From Planctomycetota bacterium (GTDB taxonomy: Bacteria > Planctomycetota > J058 > JAJDCP01): a DNA stretch of 64,000 nt. Under the pieces are notes generated by a model. The model saw only the letters and a program-made list of their open reading frames with translations. It was not told the origin of the DNA and did not search any database. This document shows positions 36,015 through 45,383 of this stretch, piece after piece. The stretch spans positions 21,098 through 85,097 of the forward strand of contig JAJDCP010000122.1 of the NCBI GenBank assembly GCA_029260765.1, read 5' to 3'. Position 1 is the stretch's first letter. Every line of letters starts with the position of its first letter. The translations under genes and the position numbers were made by a program.

Positions 36015-37625
36015 TCAGCCCGTCTGCGGCAGCAAGGCTCGAGCCTGCACTTTGGTAGAGAGCGGCCAGCCGTGAGAGCGCAGCTGCCGTGGACCAAACA
36101 AGCGTCGCGCCAGCCAACCCATGCCTGTGGCCAGCCAGCGCAAGCGCTGCCCGGTGAGCCAGCCGCGGCGCTGCAACCACCAGCAGAACAGGCTGGCCGA
36201 GCTGCCGACGAGCGCGAACAGCTCAAACCAGGTCCACAGGGCGCTGCGGCGCAACTCGGGATGCCGGCTGCGTTGGCGGCCGAGCTTGTCGAAGGCCGGC
36301 AGCAACGTCGAGAAATCAAAGCCCAGACGCAAGGCCCGCACGAAAGTCTCGAAGGCGATCATTGGAATCGTCAGCACCCCTACCAGCAGATGCGGATTCA
36401 AGGCCGCACGCAGCTGCGCGCCCGCGGGCATGTCGGCCAGCAGGCCGCGGGCGAGCCGCCAGTTGTGCGCAAGATGAGAGCGCTCGTCGTGGCAGACACG
36501 CGCCAGCGCGCTCTGCAGCGCTTCACCGCCGCAAGCAGCATGGTGCTCTTGCAGGAACGGAATGATCCCGCCGTCGAGGAAGGTCTCGAAGACTGGAATC
36601 GCCAACGCGACCAGCTGCACATCGACATCGGCCTGGGGATCGAGAGCTGCGAAGAGCTCCAGCTGCAGGGCCGCTCCCAGACCCGGTCCGGCAGGTGTCG
36701 CTCCCGACAACCGCAAGACCTCGCGGAACACCTCGGCGTGCCGTCGCTCTTCGGCAGCGAAGAGCCGGTAGAGCTCGCGCAGATCCTCGCTGCCCGCTGC
36801 CCTGCCGAGGAACGCAAAGCTCTCGCCGGCCAGCTCCTCGATCGCGACGAGTTGGTTCAGGAAAGCCTCCAGCGGCTTGGCCAGAGGCGCCACCTGCTCG
36901 GGCCAGGCGATCTCCTCGAGCTTCCACTGATGCGCACGCACAGCTGCCAGCAGACGCTCCACCCCCTGAGGCGCCTGCAATCCCCCCAGGGGCCGCGCGA
37001 AACAAGCCAGGGTCGTGGCCGCCAGCGCTCGGCAGACCAACGTGTCGACCAGTCCCGCGAGCAGCATGCCGGCCGGCAGATCGATCAGGTAGTGCTGCTT
37101 GGTCGTCAGAGTGGCCAGCACGATGCCCAGTGCCCAGATTCCTCCACCCCAACGCACCCCCCGTCCACGCCCGCTGCGGCGCAATGCCAGCGCACACAGA
37201 CTGGCCAGGGCCACATGCAGGCTGGGCAGACAGTTGCTGGCCGAATCGACTTCGCGCAGGGAACGCAGCGCCTCCAGGCTGACGGACACACCTGAAGCGG
37301 CCGGAAATTGCTCGCGCGGGAAGGTGGTCGGAAACAACACGAAAACTGTGGTGGCGCACACGGTCGCCAGCAGAAGCCCGCTGGCGAAACGCCGTACTTC
37401 CAGCCAGGAAGGGAGCGCGACAAACACCAGAAAGATCAGCAGAGTCAGAGAAGAGTACAGCCAGACACTCGCTGGAATCAAAGGGATGGCCCGGTCGAGC
37501 GCCGTCATGGGGAGCAGGCTCGGGGTGGCGAGTTGGGGAAGCTTGCTGAGCATGTAGGCCGCCCCGACACCCCCCATCACCAGACAGAAAACCAGATAGC
37601 GCCGCAGCAGTTGAAAGACTGTCAT
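36015..37625 (-). CDS. PAP2-type phosphatase fused to a ferritin-like di-iron domain
   Basis: The 536-residue protein starts at ATG 37625, overlapping the synthase gene stop (ATGA). The N-terminal half (about 1-210) is a multi-helix PAP2/Aur1-like membrane domain with NCLPSLHVALASL and TKQHYLIDLPAGMLLA, the SxxH and Hx5D active-site parts. The C-terminal half (about 225-450) is a four-helix ferritin-like domain with ExxH-type pairs (EELAGESFAFL, AAEERRHAEVFREV, HDERSHLAHNW), as in di-iron oxygenases. Hydrophobic helices end the protein. The expected substrate is an isoprenyl or lipid phosphate, given the coupled upstream gene, with oxidation by the second domain; this is inference. Confidence 0.8.
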   Translation of the reverse strand: MTVFQLLRRYLVFCLVMGGVGAAYMLSKLPQLATPSLLPMTALDRAIPLIPASVWLYSSLTLLIFLVFVALPSWLEVRRFASGLLLATVCATTVFVLFPTTFPREQFPAASGVSVSLEALRSLREVDSASNCLPSLHVALASLCALALRRSGRGRGVRWGGGIWALGIVLATLTTKQHYLIDLPAGMLLAGLVDTLVCRALAATTLACFARPLGGLQAPQGVERLLAAVRAHQWKLEEIAWPEQVAPLAKPLEAFLNQLVAIEELAGESFAFLGRAAGSEDLRELYRLFAAEERRHAEVFREVLRLSGATPAGPGLGAALQLELFAALDPQADVDVQLVALAIPVFETFLDGGIIPFLQEHHAACGGEALQSALARVCHDERSHLAHNWRLARGLLADMPAGAQLRAALNPHLLVGVLTIPMIAFETFVRALRLGFDFSTLLPAFDKLGRQRSRHPELRRSALWTWFELFALVGSSASLFCWWLQRRGWLTGQRLRWLATGMGWLARRLFGPRQLRSHGWPLSTKVQARALLPQTG

Positions 37626-39325
37626 CGCAGACGCTCCAAACACCTCTGCGCCAGCGCCTCCAACGCGGGACTCGCGGGTGCTGTCAGCCAACGACGCGCC
37701 CGCTCACGGCACTGCTCGGGGATGCGGTGCGCGCGCATCAACCTCTGGATGCGGGCCAGGGTCGTCGCGTCCCCAGCGGCTTCGAACACACCCTGCAGCC
37801 AGCGCCGCTCACGCCGCGCGAGGCTGTCGCGCAACAGAGCGAGAGGAACGGTCAACTTCCCGCTGCGCAGGTCGATGCCTGGTTGCTTGCCCAACACCCC
37901 TGCCTCACCGGTGTAGTCGAGCAGATCATCGACGATCTGGAATGCCTGCCCCAGACCGAAGCCGAAACGCGCCAATTCGACCGCACGGCCCGCATCGGCA
38001 CCCGCTGCCAGGGCCCCCAGCCGCATCGAGGTCTCGAACAGGCGCGCGGTCTTCAAGCCGTTGATGGCCGCGCAATCGGGCAAGCCCAGGCCGAAGTCCC
38101 CGCTGTTGCGCACCTCGAGGCGCTCGCCCTCGGCAAGGCTCTCCACAGCCTGCAACCAGGGCTCCCGCCTGTTGGTGGGCCAGCCCGCAGTGGTGCGCAC
38201 CAAGCGCAACAGCGCGAAACCTGCGAACGCCAGCGCGAAGTCTGGTCCGGTCAAACGGTGCAGGCAGGGCTGATGGCGACGCATCGGCGCCGCGTCGATC
38301 ACGTCGTCGATCAGCAGACTCAACCTGTGCAGGCTCTCCACAGCCGCCGCCGCCGGCAGCGCCGCCACGCGCGCCCCAGGGCTGACGGCCTCGGCGGCCG
38401 CCAGACACAGCCGCGCCCGCAGACGCTTGCCAGGTTGCTGCACGAGCATGTCCACGGCCGGTTGCAGCGGGGCAAGCTGGCCGCTCAGCTGGCTGCGCTG
38501 GCAACCCTGCAACCCTGCCAGCAGCGGCGCAGGCTCAGATTCTGCCAGCAACGGAGCCAAGCGTTCCGAAAGATCCGACGGAATGTGGCCGTGGGCCAGC
38601 TGGCGCGGACCCGAGGGAAGGCTGCCCTGGAGCAGGTTGTCTGCGGCGCGGCAGCAAGACTCGGCCAGAGGATGCAGCCAGATGGGCCGCTCTGAGGGAG
38701 CGGGCGCCGATCCGAGACGATGCTCCCAGAGCTGCCCCAACCACGAGAGCTGCGCGCAGCAGGCTTCCAGTTCGGGCAGGGCAATCCGCCCCAGCAACGC
38801 CGCCGCGGCGGCGACGGCCCGAAGCCACTCCACCCCTTCCCAGAGCGTGCCGCTGAGCCTCTCGGGAGCACCGATCGCCAGGTCGAGCACCGCGTGGCCG
38901 TGGGCGTCGTCGAAGCGGCGCAGCAGCTTCCACAGCCGGCTGGCCCGGTCGAGGTGGAAGCGGAACAGCTGGCGCCGCTCTTGCAGCGAGAAGCGAGCGC
39001 CGCGGTGGAATTGCTTGGCGTTGTAGAACTCGAACCAGGTGGCGGCGTCCCGAAGCGCCCGGCCCGAAGGCCGACGCGAGCCCAGCTCCGAGCTCACCCG
39101 GAAGAGCAACGCGCTGGCCAGGCCCGCCCGGGGAGGCAAGCCCGCTGCCAAGAGCTCGGGAAACGAGCGCGCGAGCAGCTGCAGCACTTTCTCGACCGGG
39201 CGTCGCACCGGCTTGAGTAGCGGCTGGTACCAGCGCTCTGCCAGGGGTTGCCCGGCCTCAACCAGACGGATGGGAACCGGTCTGGCAGGAAGGTCTGGCC
39301 GTCCGCTGGTGGCGGCGGTCTTCAT
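37622..39325 (-). CDS. isoprenyl diphosphate synthase with long N-terminal helical domain
   Basis: The 567-residue protein has a polyprenyl synthetase core at about 285-567: QQPGKRLRARL, the first Asp-rich motif LLIDDVIDAAPMRRH (Asp340, Asp341, Asp344) and the second, QIVDDLLDYTGEAGVLG, with GKLTVPL following. Typical enzymes have about 300-350 residues; the extra 280 N-terminal residues are helical (LSWLGQLWEHRLG, CCRAADNLLQG) and could be a degenerate second synthase copy. It joins IPP units to an allylic diphosphate. Coupled at both ends to a small membrane protein and the PAP2 fusion, so the product is probably dephosphorylated or attached to a lipid locally. Confidence 0.82.
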   Translation of the reverse strand: MKTAATSGRPDLPARPVPIRLVEAGQPLAERWYQPLLKPVRRPVEKVLQLLARSFPELLAAGLPPRAGLASALLFRVSSELGSRRPSGRALRDAATWFEFYNAKQFHRGARFSLQERRQLFRFHLDRASRLWKLLRRFDDAHGHAVLDLAIGAPERLSGTLWEGVEWLRAVAAAAALLGRIALPELEACCAQLSWLGQLWEHRLGSAPAPSERPIWLHPLAESCCRAADNLLQGSLPSGPRQLAHGHIPSDLSERLAPLLAESEPAPLLAGLQGCQRSQLSGQLAPLQPAVDMLVQQPGKRLRARLCLAAAEAVSPGARVAALPAAAAVESLHRLSLLIDDVIDAAPMRRHQPCLHRLTGPDFALAFAGFALLRLVRTTAGWPTNRREPWLQAVESLAEGERLEVRNSGDFGLGLPDCAAINGLKTARLFETSMRLGALAAGADAGRAVELARFGFGLGQAFQIVDDLLDYTGEAGVLGKQPGIDLRSGKLTVPLALLRDSLARRERRWLQGVFEAAGDATTLARIQRLMRAHRIPEQCRERARRWLTAPASPALEALAQRCLERLR

Positions 39326-39546
39326 GGTGCCTCAGAAGTAGACTGCTCGCGCGCCGCCAGATCGGCAACACTGCCTCGCGGAGGGACGCGAGACTGATAG
39401 AAACCCAACCTGCGCAACAGGAAGAAGGCGGCCAGTGTGCCGACGACCATCACGGGAAGCCCTATCAGGTAGCCGTAGTGTTCCACAACGAGGATGAAGC
39501 CCGCGATCTGGGCAGCGAGAAACAGGACTTCCAGGACTTTTCGCAT
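39322..39546 (-). CDS. small two-helix membrane protein
   Basis: A 74-residue protein from ATG 39546 (GGGGA nearby): two membrane helices (VLEVLFLAAQIAGFILVVEH and GLPVMVVGTLAAFFLL) and a polar tail. Its stop overlaps the synthase ATG (ATGA), so it belongs to the lipid operon, perhaps as a membrane partner for the otherwise soluble synthase. The family is not recognised. Confidence 0.7.
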   Translation of the reverse strand: MRKVLEVLFLAAQIAGFILVVEHYGYLIGLPVMVVGTLAAFFLLRRLGFYQSRVPPRGSVADLAAREQSTSEAP

Positions 39547-39603
39547 GGCGGATCCCCACACATCGGCCCCCTATTCTACGGGGGTCTACGGGTGGCGACC
39601 AGC

Positions 39604-40590
39604 CTAACCCGGTCGGGAACGGTTGGGCGGCGAACGGCGCGTCGCAGGCGGCTGCGGACGCCGCGTGACGGGAATCTGCGGCTGCGAGCGGCGCATACCC
39701 GGCGGAGGCTTCGGTGGGGCCTTGGCCGCTGGCCGCGCGGCACCCGGCACGCCTCCTGAACGGCGCGTCGCAGGCGGCCGCGGCGCGCTCGGCGGCCGCT
39801 TCGGCAGACCCGTTGAACGCCGCGTGGCTCCGAGAGCGCCCCCTGCCGGCTGACTCCTCGGCTGGCCGCGCAACAGCGAGCCACTGCTGGCCCGCGGATC
39901 CTTCGCGGGCCGGCCCCGCTTCCCCGCCGGCTGGCTACGCGCAGCATCTGGTTGGCCAGCTCCCGGTGCGGGAGGCCTCCGCAGCGGCAGGGGTCCGCCA
40001 GCAGGCTGGCTGCGCCCTTGCGGCTGGCTCCGTGCGGAGGCGCCCGAAGGCTGACTCCGCCCTGGGCCAGACGGTCTGCTCTGTACGCCCTTGGCCGGTT
40101 GACTCCGCCCCTGAGGCCGGCTCCGCGACAACAGAGTGCTGCCTGGGGGGGTTGAGCCCAGAGGCTGGCTTCGGGACTGCGGCTGGCTTCGCCCTTGCGG
40201 CTGCCTCTTCCCCTGGGGGATCGTGCCCGACGACCGGCTCCCCGAGGGCTGGCTGCGTGCCTGGGGTTGGCTGCGCGCAGATGGTTGTGCGCCTGAGGCA
40301 GGCTTGGCCACGAAGCTCGGCCGCTGATAGCGGGTCGCCTGCTTGGCAGCGTGCGCGCTGCGCGCACGGGCTGGTGGCGGTGGAGGCGGCCGCCTCTTGG
40401 TGATCGGCTTGGCCGCCTCCTCGGACTCAGGCGCAACGACCTTGATCTCGGGCACGGATTTCTTGCGTGGAGGCATCTTGAACGCGGAGCGGTGCAGCGG
40501 ACGGCCGTCTTGCGCGCTGCGGCGCGAGACGGGGGCGTTGGGCTCGGGGACGGGCTGCTGAGCGGGCTGCGGGGGATCGGATGTGCTCAC
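39604..40590 (-). CDS. disordered basic protein with SQP repeats
   Basis: A 328-residue protein made almost entirely of Arg, Pro, Ser, Gln, Ala and Gly with recurrent GRSQP/ARSQP motifs; net charge strongly positive. AGGAGGAG precedes the GTG start. The N-terminal KKSVPEIKVVAPESEEAAKP is the only stretch of ordinary composition. It could bind nucleic acid or serve as a surface linker; no fold is predictable. Alternative frames look equally open because the DNA is low in complexity, but the ribosome site favours this one. Confidence 0.6.
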   Translation of the reverse strand: MSTSDPPQPAQQPVPEPNAPVSRRSAQDGRPLHRSAFKMPPRKKSVPEIKVVAPESEEAAKPITKRRPPPPPPARARSAHAAKQATRYQRPSFVAKPASGAQPSARSQPQARSQPSGSRSSGTIPQGKRQPQGRSQPQSRSQPLGSTPPGSTLLSRSRPQGRSQPAKGVQSRPSGPGRSQPSGASARSQPQGRSQPAGGPLPLRRPPAPGAGQPDAARSQPAGKRGRPAKDPRASSGSLLRGQPRSQPAGGALGATRRSTGLPKRPPSAPRPPATRRSGGVPGAARPAAKAPPKPPPGMRRSQPQIPVTRRPQPPATRRSPPNRSRPG

Positions 40591-40666
40591 GGCGCTCCTC
40601 CTGACCCACTCATGGTAGGGGCCCGCCCATCAAATTGCAAAGCGCTCACCGCAGCTGGGTGCCCGG

Positions 40667-40957
40667 TCAGTTGTTGGGAATGTTGCCTGGAGTTTGTGGC
40701 ACTGCGTGGGGGTCGAGATCACGCCCCAAGCGGTCCAGCTCGACCCTGCGGTCCTGCTCGGCCTGCTGCCGGAGCGTGAGCGCCGGCATGTGGCTGGAGT
40801 CCTGCTGGAGCACGTAATCGCACAGCCGCGCCGCGAGCTCGTAGTCGCCGCGCGCGTAGGCTTCATGCGCCCGTTGCATCACGGCGGGCAGCAGATCCGT
40901 GGGCTGGCTCTGGCAACCCAACAGCAACAACGTGATCGCGAGCCAACGAACCTGCAT
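40667..40957 (-). CDS. small TPR-like lipoprotein
   Basis: A 96-residue product starting at ATG 40957 (GGAGGAG close by) with a lipobox (ITLLLLGC, Cys15) and one TPR-like helix pair (RAHEAYARGDYELAARLCDY). Probably an outer-membrane-anchored adaptor. It lies between the FHA protein gene and the disordered protein gene on the same strand. Confidence 0.72.
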   Translation of the reverse strand: MQVRWLAITLLLLGCQSQPTDLLPAVMQRAHEAYARGDYELAARLCDYVLQQDSSHMPALTLRQQAEQDRRVELDRLGRDLDPHAVPQTPGNIPNN

Positions 40958-41019
40958 CTCTCCTCCGGAGACCATCCCAGCGCGGGCGGGTCACCAGCCT
41001 GTCATCGCTTGTCCCCAGC

Positions 41020-42816
41020 TCAGTCCAACGCGACGGCTTGCAGGCCGATCGCGCGCAGACCCCCCTCGCCCGCTCCCACAACCAGCCCGACGACACGTCC
41101 CGACCCGTCAAACACCGGCCCACCCTGCCAGCTGGGGCGGAAAGCGGTGTCGACCAGAAAGCTGCCATCGCTGTCCGTCGACAGAATGCTGGGCGTTGTC
41201 GACTTCAGGCCTCCCGACTCGATCCCGAGCAACAGCTGCGCATCGAGCGGGCGGGGCGTCGTCTCTCCCAGCTCCTGCCCTTCGATGGCCAGCCCCCCGG
41301 CGACCTCCTTGAGACGTTGACGCCCGGCAGTGTCGCGGAATGCCCGCTGGGCGTCGTAGCGGAAGACCGCCCAGTTTTCGCCATTCTCCGCGTAGACCTG
41401 CACGCCCTCGACCTTGACCGGGCGCTGTTCGAACTCGATCTCTACGTCCTGGGCCGCTGACAGCTCGCTCACATCCTCCCGACCAAAGGTCTCGAGCTCG
41501 AGCGAGCCATCATCGGTCTGGAAGAGCACGCGCCAGGCGCTGCTCAAACCGTCGTCATCCGCCAGGGGCACGAGCACCTCCACGCGTGTCTCCACCCGAA
41601 CCTGGTAGCTGCCCTCGGCATTGCGCAGGTACTGCATCCAGGCGGCCTTGAATTCGGGGATGTGCAAGTGTGGCCGCGCCAGGCGCTTGGTCGTGATGAT
41701 GCGGTCCCCGGTCAAGAAGACCCCCATCCCGACCTGCGCAGCGCCCAACCGGAGGACCCGCGAGCTGCCTCGCATCAGCCAGGGAGTCGAGCTGAGCCGG
41801 CAGACCACCCAGGGACTCTTTGCGACCAGCTCGGCGAACACCTCCCGCGCCGAGCGCACGGCCTCCAGCGCAGCCTGATGGTCCGCTTCCGCTTCGACCA
41901 TGGCGTCCGCTGGCGCGCCGGTGTCCCCGTCGCTGGGGTGCAGCGCATCGATGCGGGCCTGGTGTGCCTCGGCCAAAGCCCGCTCGAGGGCGAGCAGCTG
42001 GGCCTCGAGCTCCCTGTTGCGGCGGTCCTCCTCCGGCGCGGTCTCGACGTGCGGTTTGGCCGACAGGGCGAGATCGCGGGCTTCCTCGAAGCCGAACTCT
42101 GCGCTCAAGAAGGCGAGCACAGATTCCTCATAGTCGCTCTCCTCCATGGCCTCGCGGCCCCGCTCCAGCTCACGTTCTGCGCGGGCAAGCTCGAGACCTG
42201 AGGCTTCGAGGCCGCCGGCCTCGGCCTTGACGGCTTGACGCCGTGCGCTGAGGGCGCGGGTCTCGGCATCTTCGGCGCGACCCCGCTCGAGCGCGGAGAA
42301 GTAGCCACGCGACAGGAACAAACCCAACCCGACGCACAGCACACTGAGCACGCCGAAGCCGATCATCAGGCGGCGCGTCCCGGTCTGCTTGCGGCTGAGG
42401 TCTTGAATCATGCGGGTCTTGTGGCCTGGCCCACGACGCTGGGGCTGCACAGGCAGCGGCATCGGCCGCATGACCGGGGCGGCAGGAACCATCGCCATCG
42501 GCCTCGGAGCCTGCTGAAAGCTGACCTGCAGGCGCACGCCATCTTTGCCGAGGCCGATGACCGAGGGATTGCCCAGTGCCACCGTGCCCTGCACGCGCTG
42601 CCCGTTGAGATAGGTTCCATTGGTGCTGCCCAGATCGACCAACTCAAAGCCGTGGGCCTGGCGGTTGATCACGGCGTGGGCGCTGGAGACGTCCAGGTCC
42701 TGCTCAGGATCAAAGGCCAGCAGGTTCGATGGGTCGCGCCCCATCGTCAAGGGTGTCTGCTCGAAGGTCTGGGTCTGGCCGGTCCGGCTGCCCTTGAGAT
42801 GCTGCACAACGATCAT
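41020..42816 (-). CDS. FHA membrane protein with trypsin-like domain lacking the serine
   Basis: The 598-residue protein starts with an FHA domain (about 1-100: TMGRDPSNLLAF, SSAHAVI, ELVDLGSTNGTYLNG), a Pro-rich linker, one membrane helix (about 150-172), a coiled-coil/TPR-like stretch (about 180-335) and a C-terminal trypsin-like fold. The usual GNSGGP becomes SWQGGPVFDGSGRVVGLV, with Gln where the nucleophilic Ser should be, so it is probably not a protease. FHA domains read phospho-Thr, so the two large kinases in the window are plausible partners. GGAGGAA precedes the ATG. Confidence 0.83.
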   Translation of the reverse strand: MIVVQHLKGSRTGQTQTFEQTPLTMGRDPSNLLAFDPEQDLDVSSAHAVINRQAHGFELVDLGSTNGTYLNGQRVQGTVALGNPSVIGLGKDGVRLQVSFQQAPRPMAMVPAAPVMRPMPLPVQPQRRGPGHKTRMIQDLSRKQTGTRRLMIGFGVLSVLCVGLGLFLSRGYFSALERGRAEDAETRALSARRQAVKAEAGGLEASGLELARAERELERGREAMEESDYEESVLAFLSAEFGFEEARDLALSAKPHVETAPEEDRRNRELEAQLLALERALAEAHQARIDALHPSDGDTGAPADAMVEAEADHQAALEAVRSAREVFAELVAKSPWVVCRLSSTPWLMRGSSRVLRLGAAQVGMGVFLTGDRIITTKRLARPHLHIPEFKAAWMQYLRNAEGSYQVRVETRVEVLVPLADDDGLSSAWRVLFQTDDGSLELETFGREDVSELSAAQDVEIEFEQRPVKVEGVQVYAENGENWAVFRYDAQRAFRDTAGRQRLKEVAGGLAIEGQELGETTPRPLDAQLLLGIESGGLKSTTPSILSTDSDGSFLVDTAFRPSWQGGPVFDGSGRVVGLVVGAGEGGLRAIGLQAVALD

Positions 42817-42927
42817 CGGTCTTCCTCCCGTGTTGGAGTCGACGCTTTACGCGCCGCACTCAGCGGGGTATCTCTGGAAGCCGCCCGGGATGGGGAAAAA
42901 AAATCTCGTCAGGGGAGATAGGGAAAC

Positions 42928-43782
42928 GTGCGTTTCGTCGCAAAGCAGGGAGGTTGGGAACAGGCAGCGCCCTACGCGCTCTACTTGTTCCGTGACGGCG
43001 AGCCGCTCAGCCCCGGCCTGCCTCCCGCCTGGCTCGAGCTCGCCCGCGGCCAGTCAGAAGCAGAACGCGATGGCCGCACTCTGTGCTTCCTGCATGGCAA
43101 CGAGGGAGACAAGCTGGCCACGTTGGTCGAAGGCTGGGGCAAGCAACTGGCGGCCCAGGGGAAGCCCCCCAGCCGGCTGAGCATCGCCCTGCCCGAGAGC
43201 TCCTCAGAGCCTCCGCTGCACGCCGCAAGCGCCGTGGTGCATGCCGTCGCCCGCGCCTTCTCGCGCAGCGCCGCGCGTCCCGAGCAAATCGAGCTGCTGT
43301 ATTCGCGTGCTGAGTGGAGCGAAGCCCTCGAAGAGGTCGTCGAACGCACGGGGGACTGGGCGCGCCGCGAGTACACTCTGCCGTCCAGCTGCATGCTGCG
43401 GTTGTTCTGGTGGGGAGCGGCGCTGCTGCTGATCGTGGTGATCGGCGTATTCAGCGTGCCTCGGGCACAACTGAGCGCCCAGTTCCGCTCGCCGCCGGTG
43501 GCGCTGTCCCTGGCCATCGGAGAGACGCTGCTGGTCGAGCTGCAGCTGCAGCGCCTCGACCCTGAGCTGGATTTCGACGCACTCTCCGTCTACTGGCCGC
43601 CTTTCGCCGAGGTGCACCGCAGCGGACTGCCGGCATTCTCCGACAGCCTCAGCCTGCTCCTGCCGCTGACCCGGGCGGACAGCACCGATCTGCGCGGGCG
43701 CGGCTCGGTTCGCGGGCACATCATCCTCAGCCCATCCGATGGGCGGCCGGTCACGAGCTTCGCGATCCCGCTACGCCCTTGA
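42928..43782 (+). CDS. single-pass membrane protein of unknown function
   Basis: A 284-residue protein starting at GTG 42928 after an AGGGA-rich leader. The cytoplasmic part (about 1-150) has no known motif; one membrane helix (about 153-172, LFWWGAALLLIVVIGVFSVP) is followed by a beta-rich outer domain with Leu/Pro-rich segments. It is divergent from the FHA gene and overlaps the 3' end of the DUF2330 gene by 32 bases tail to tail. The family is not recognised. Confidence 0.65.
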   Translation: MRFVAKQGGWEQAAPYALYLFRDGEPLSPGLPPAWLELARGQSEAERDGRTLCFLHGNEGDKLATLVEGWGKQLAAQGKPPSRLSIALPESSSEPPLHAASAVVHAVARAFSRSAARPEQIELLYSRAEWSEALEEVVERTGDWARREYTLPSSCMLRLFWWGAALLLIVVIGVFSVPRAQLSAQFRSPPVALSLAIGETLLVELQLQRLDPELDFDALSVYWPPFAEVHRSGLPAFSDSLSLLLPLTRADSTDLRGRGSVRGHIILSPSDGRPVTSFAIPLRP

Positions 43783-45247
43783 GACGCCGCAGGCGCAGCC
43801 CGAACAGGCAGAGCAGCAGCAGGATCGGAGCCGAGACGGCCAGCTGCCAGGCCGGTTGCCGCTGCTGCTCGCCGTCGTCGAGCTGTTCTTTGCGGAGCAG
43901 CTCTTCCAGCTCTTGCAGCATCTCTGCCAGCACTGCGTCGTCGACCAGCTCACCGCCTGGCTGCGGCTGCGGCCCGGCACTGGGCGCGTGGTACAGCGCC
44001 GGTGTGTTCTTGTCTGCAGGCATGGTGTAGGGCAACGCGCGCAGGTTCTGCGCGGCCAGCAGCTCGCGCGGGAAGTCGCCGTCGATCACGCTGAGCGTCA
44101 TGCCTTCGAGCCCTTGCAACACCTCCTCGTTCAACTCCGCCTGCTGCGCAGCCAACAATTCGCGATGCAGGCCATCGATGGCCGCGCCGCGCAGGGACAG
44201 ATGCTCGCCGATCTGGAGCAACTGCTTCTCGGCCTCTTCGTGCGGCAGGCTCAGCTCGCCACGGTGCACGGCCGCCAAATCTGAAGCGAACAGGTCGCGG
44301 GCGACGCCATTGTGCGGCGCGGGGTCGCGTTCCTTCTGCAGCTCGCGCAGGCGGCGCAGGGGGGTGTCTTCGAGACTTGCGCCCCAGCTGCGCAGAGGCA
44401 GCGGCTCGCGGAGGTTCCGCAGCAGCTCGGCGCCGGGCACCTGCCGCACCACCATCGACGCGTCGATGCCGTCGAGGCGCATCGGCTGGTCGGAGAGCAG
44501 GTACACGACGTTGTGCAGCTCACCTTCGTTGAAGGCCGAGAGCCGCATGGGGATCACCAGCGCATCGGTCTCGAAACGGAACCCCATCGCCTGCACATGG
44601 CCATCGAAACCTGCCCCCGCAGGCAGCGCCGGGTCGGCGTCACGCATGCCAGGCTGCGGGTCGACGCCCGCCTTGCTGCCCACGCGCGCCTTGACGGCCA
44701 CGAAACACCAACCTGCGATGACATACTCTTCGCAGGTGGCGTCCATGCCTTCGGGGTAACGGAAGCCGTGATCGTCCATCCAGCGCTTCAGCGCCGCGGC
44801 GCTGCCCGCCTCGAGGACGGCAACCTCGTACATACCGACGGCCTCTTGCTTGAGGACGGTGACACGGTTGAGCTCGAGCCCCTCTTCGCGCATCGCGCCA
44901 TCGCGCGGCATCGCCGCTCCCGGGCGCGGCGGCCAGAAGTTCTCGAGCAGGACCTCGGGAGGATCGATGGCGGCGGCCAGCTGCGGGAAAGAGCTGTCCG
45001 CCATCTTGCGCAGGGCCGGCGGGCTGGGGAAGGGTATCAGCATGCCGAATTCGGCGACCTTGCCCGAAAAGCCCGGGCGCAAGACGATGCTCTCGACGCC
45101 GTCCTTGAAGAACACATAGGTCTTCTGCAGGCCGATGCGTGTGATGGGCGGTCCATCGCCAGCAAAGATCGGCGGCACCATACCGCAGGGATCGGCGACA
45201 CTGGTCAGCCCGATCAGGCTGACCAACAACAGGGCGCGTGGGAACAT
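43751..45247 (-). CDS. DUF2330 membrane protein
   Basis: A 498-residue protein with signal peptide (MFPRALLLVSLIGLTSVADP), the DUF2330 opening ADPCGMVPPIFAG, a long outer domain with WCFVAVKARV and a C-terminal membrane helix with basic tail (LAVSAPILLLLCLFGLRLRR). DUF2330 has no known biochemical role; members are anchored with the bulk outside the membrane. GGAGG lies five bases before the ATG. Confidence 0.85.
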   Translation of the reverse strand: MFPRALLLVSLIGLTSVADPCGMVPPIFAGDGPPITRIGLQKTYVFFKDGVESIVLRPGFSGKVAEFGMLIPFPSPPALRKMADSSFPQLAAAIDPPEVLLENFWPPRPGAAMPRDGAMREEGLELNRVTVLKQEAVGMYEVAVLEAGSAAALKRWMDDHGFRYPEGMDATCEEYVIAGWCFVAVKARVGSKAGVDPQPGMRDADPALPAGAGFDGHVQAMGFRFETDALVIPMRLSAFNEGELHNVVYLLSDQPMRLDGIDASMVVRQVPGAELLRNLREPLPLRSWGASLEDTPLRRLRELQKERDPAPHNGVARDLFASDLAAVHRGELSLPHEEAEKQLLQIGEHLSLRGAAIDGLHRELLAAQQAELNEEVLQGLEGMTLSVIDGDFPRELLAAQNLRALPYTMPADKNTPALYHAPSAGPQPQPGGELVDDAVLAEMLQELEELLRKEQLDDGEQQRQPAWQLAVSAPILLLLCLFGLRLRRLKGVAGSRSS

Positions 45248-45383
45248 GGCATCCTCCCCGGATGTTTCCGTGCTTCTATCTTGGACCGTGTCGCAGCTCG
45301 GGGGTTCCCGCTTTGTTTAAGGAAGCTTCCGGACTTGAGCGAAAAAGGCTACCGTGGGGCGATTCCGAGGGAGGAAAGCTGCC

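Noticed and set aside
39714..40403. Plus-strand ORFs opposite the SQP protein
   Set aside because: No ribosome sites and no domain-like sequence; low-complexity DNA leaves several frames open.
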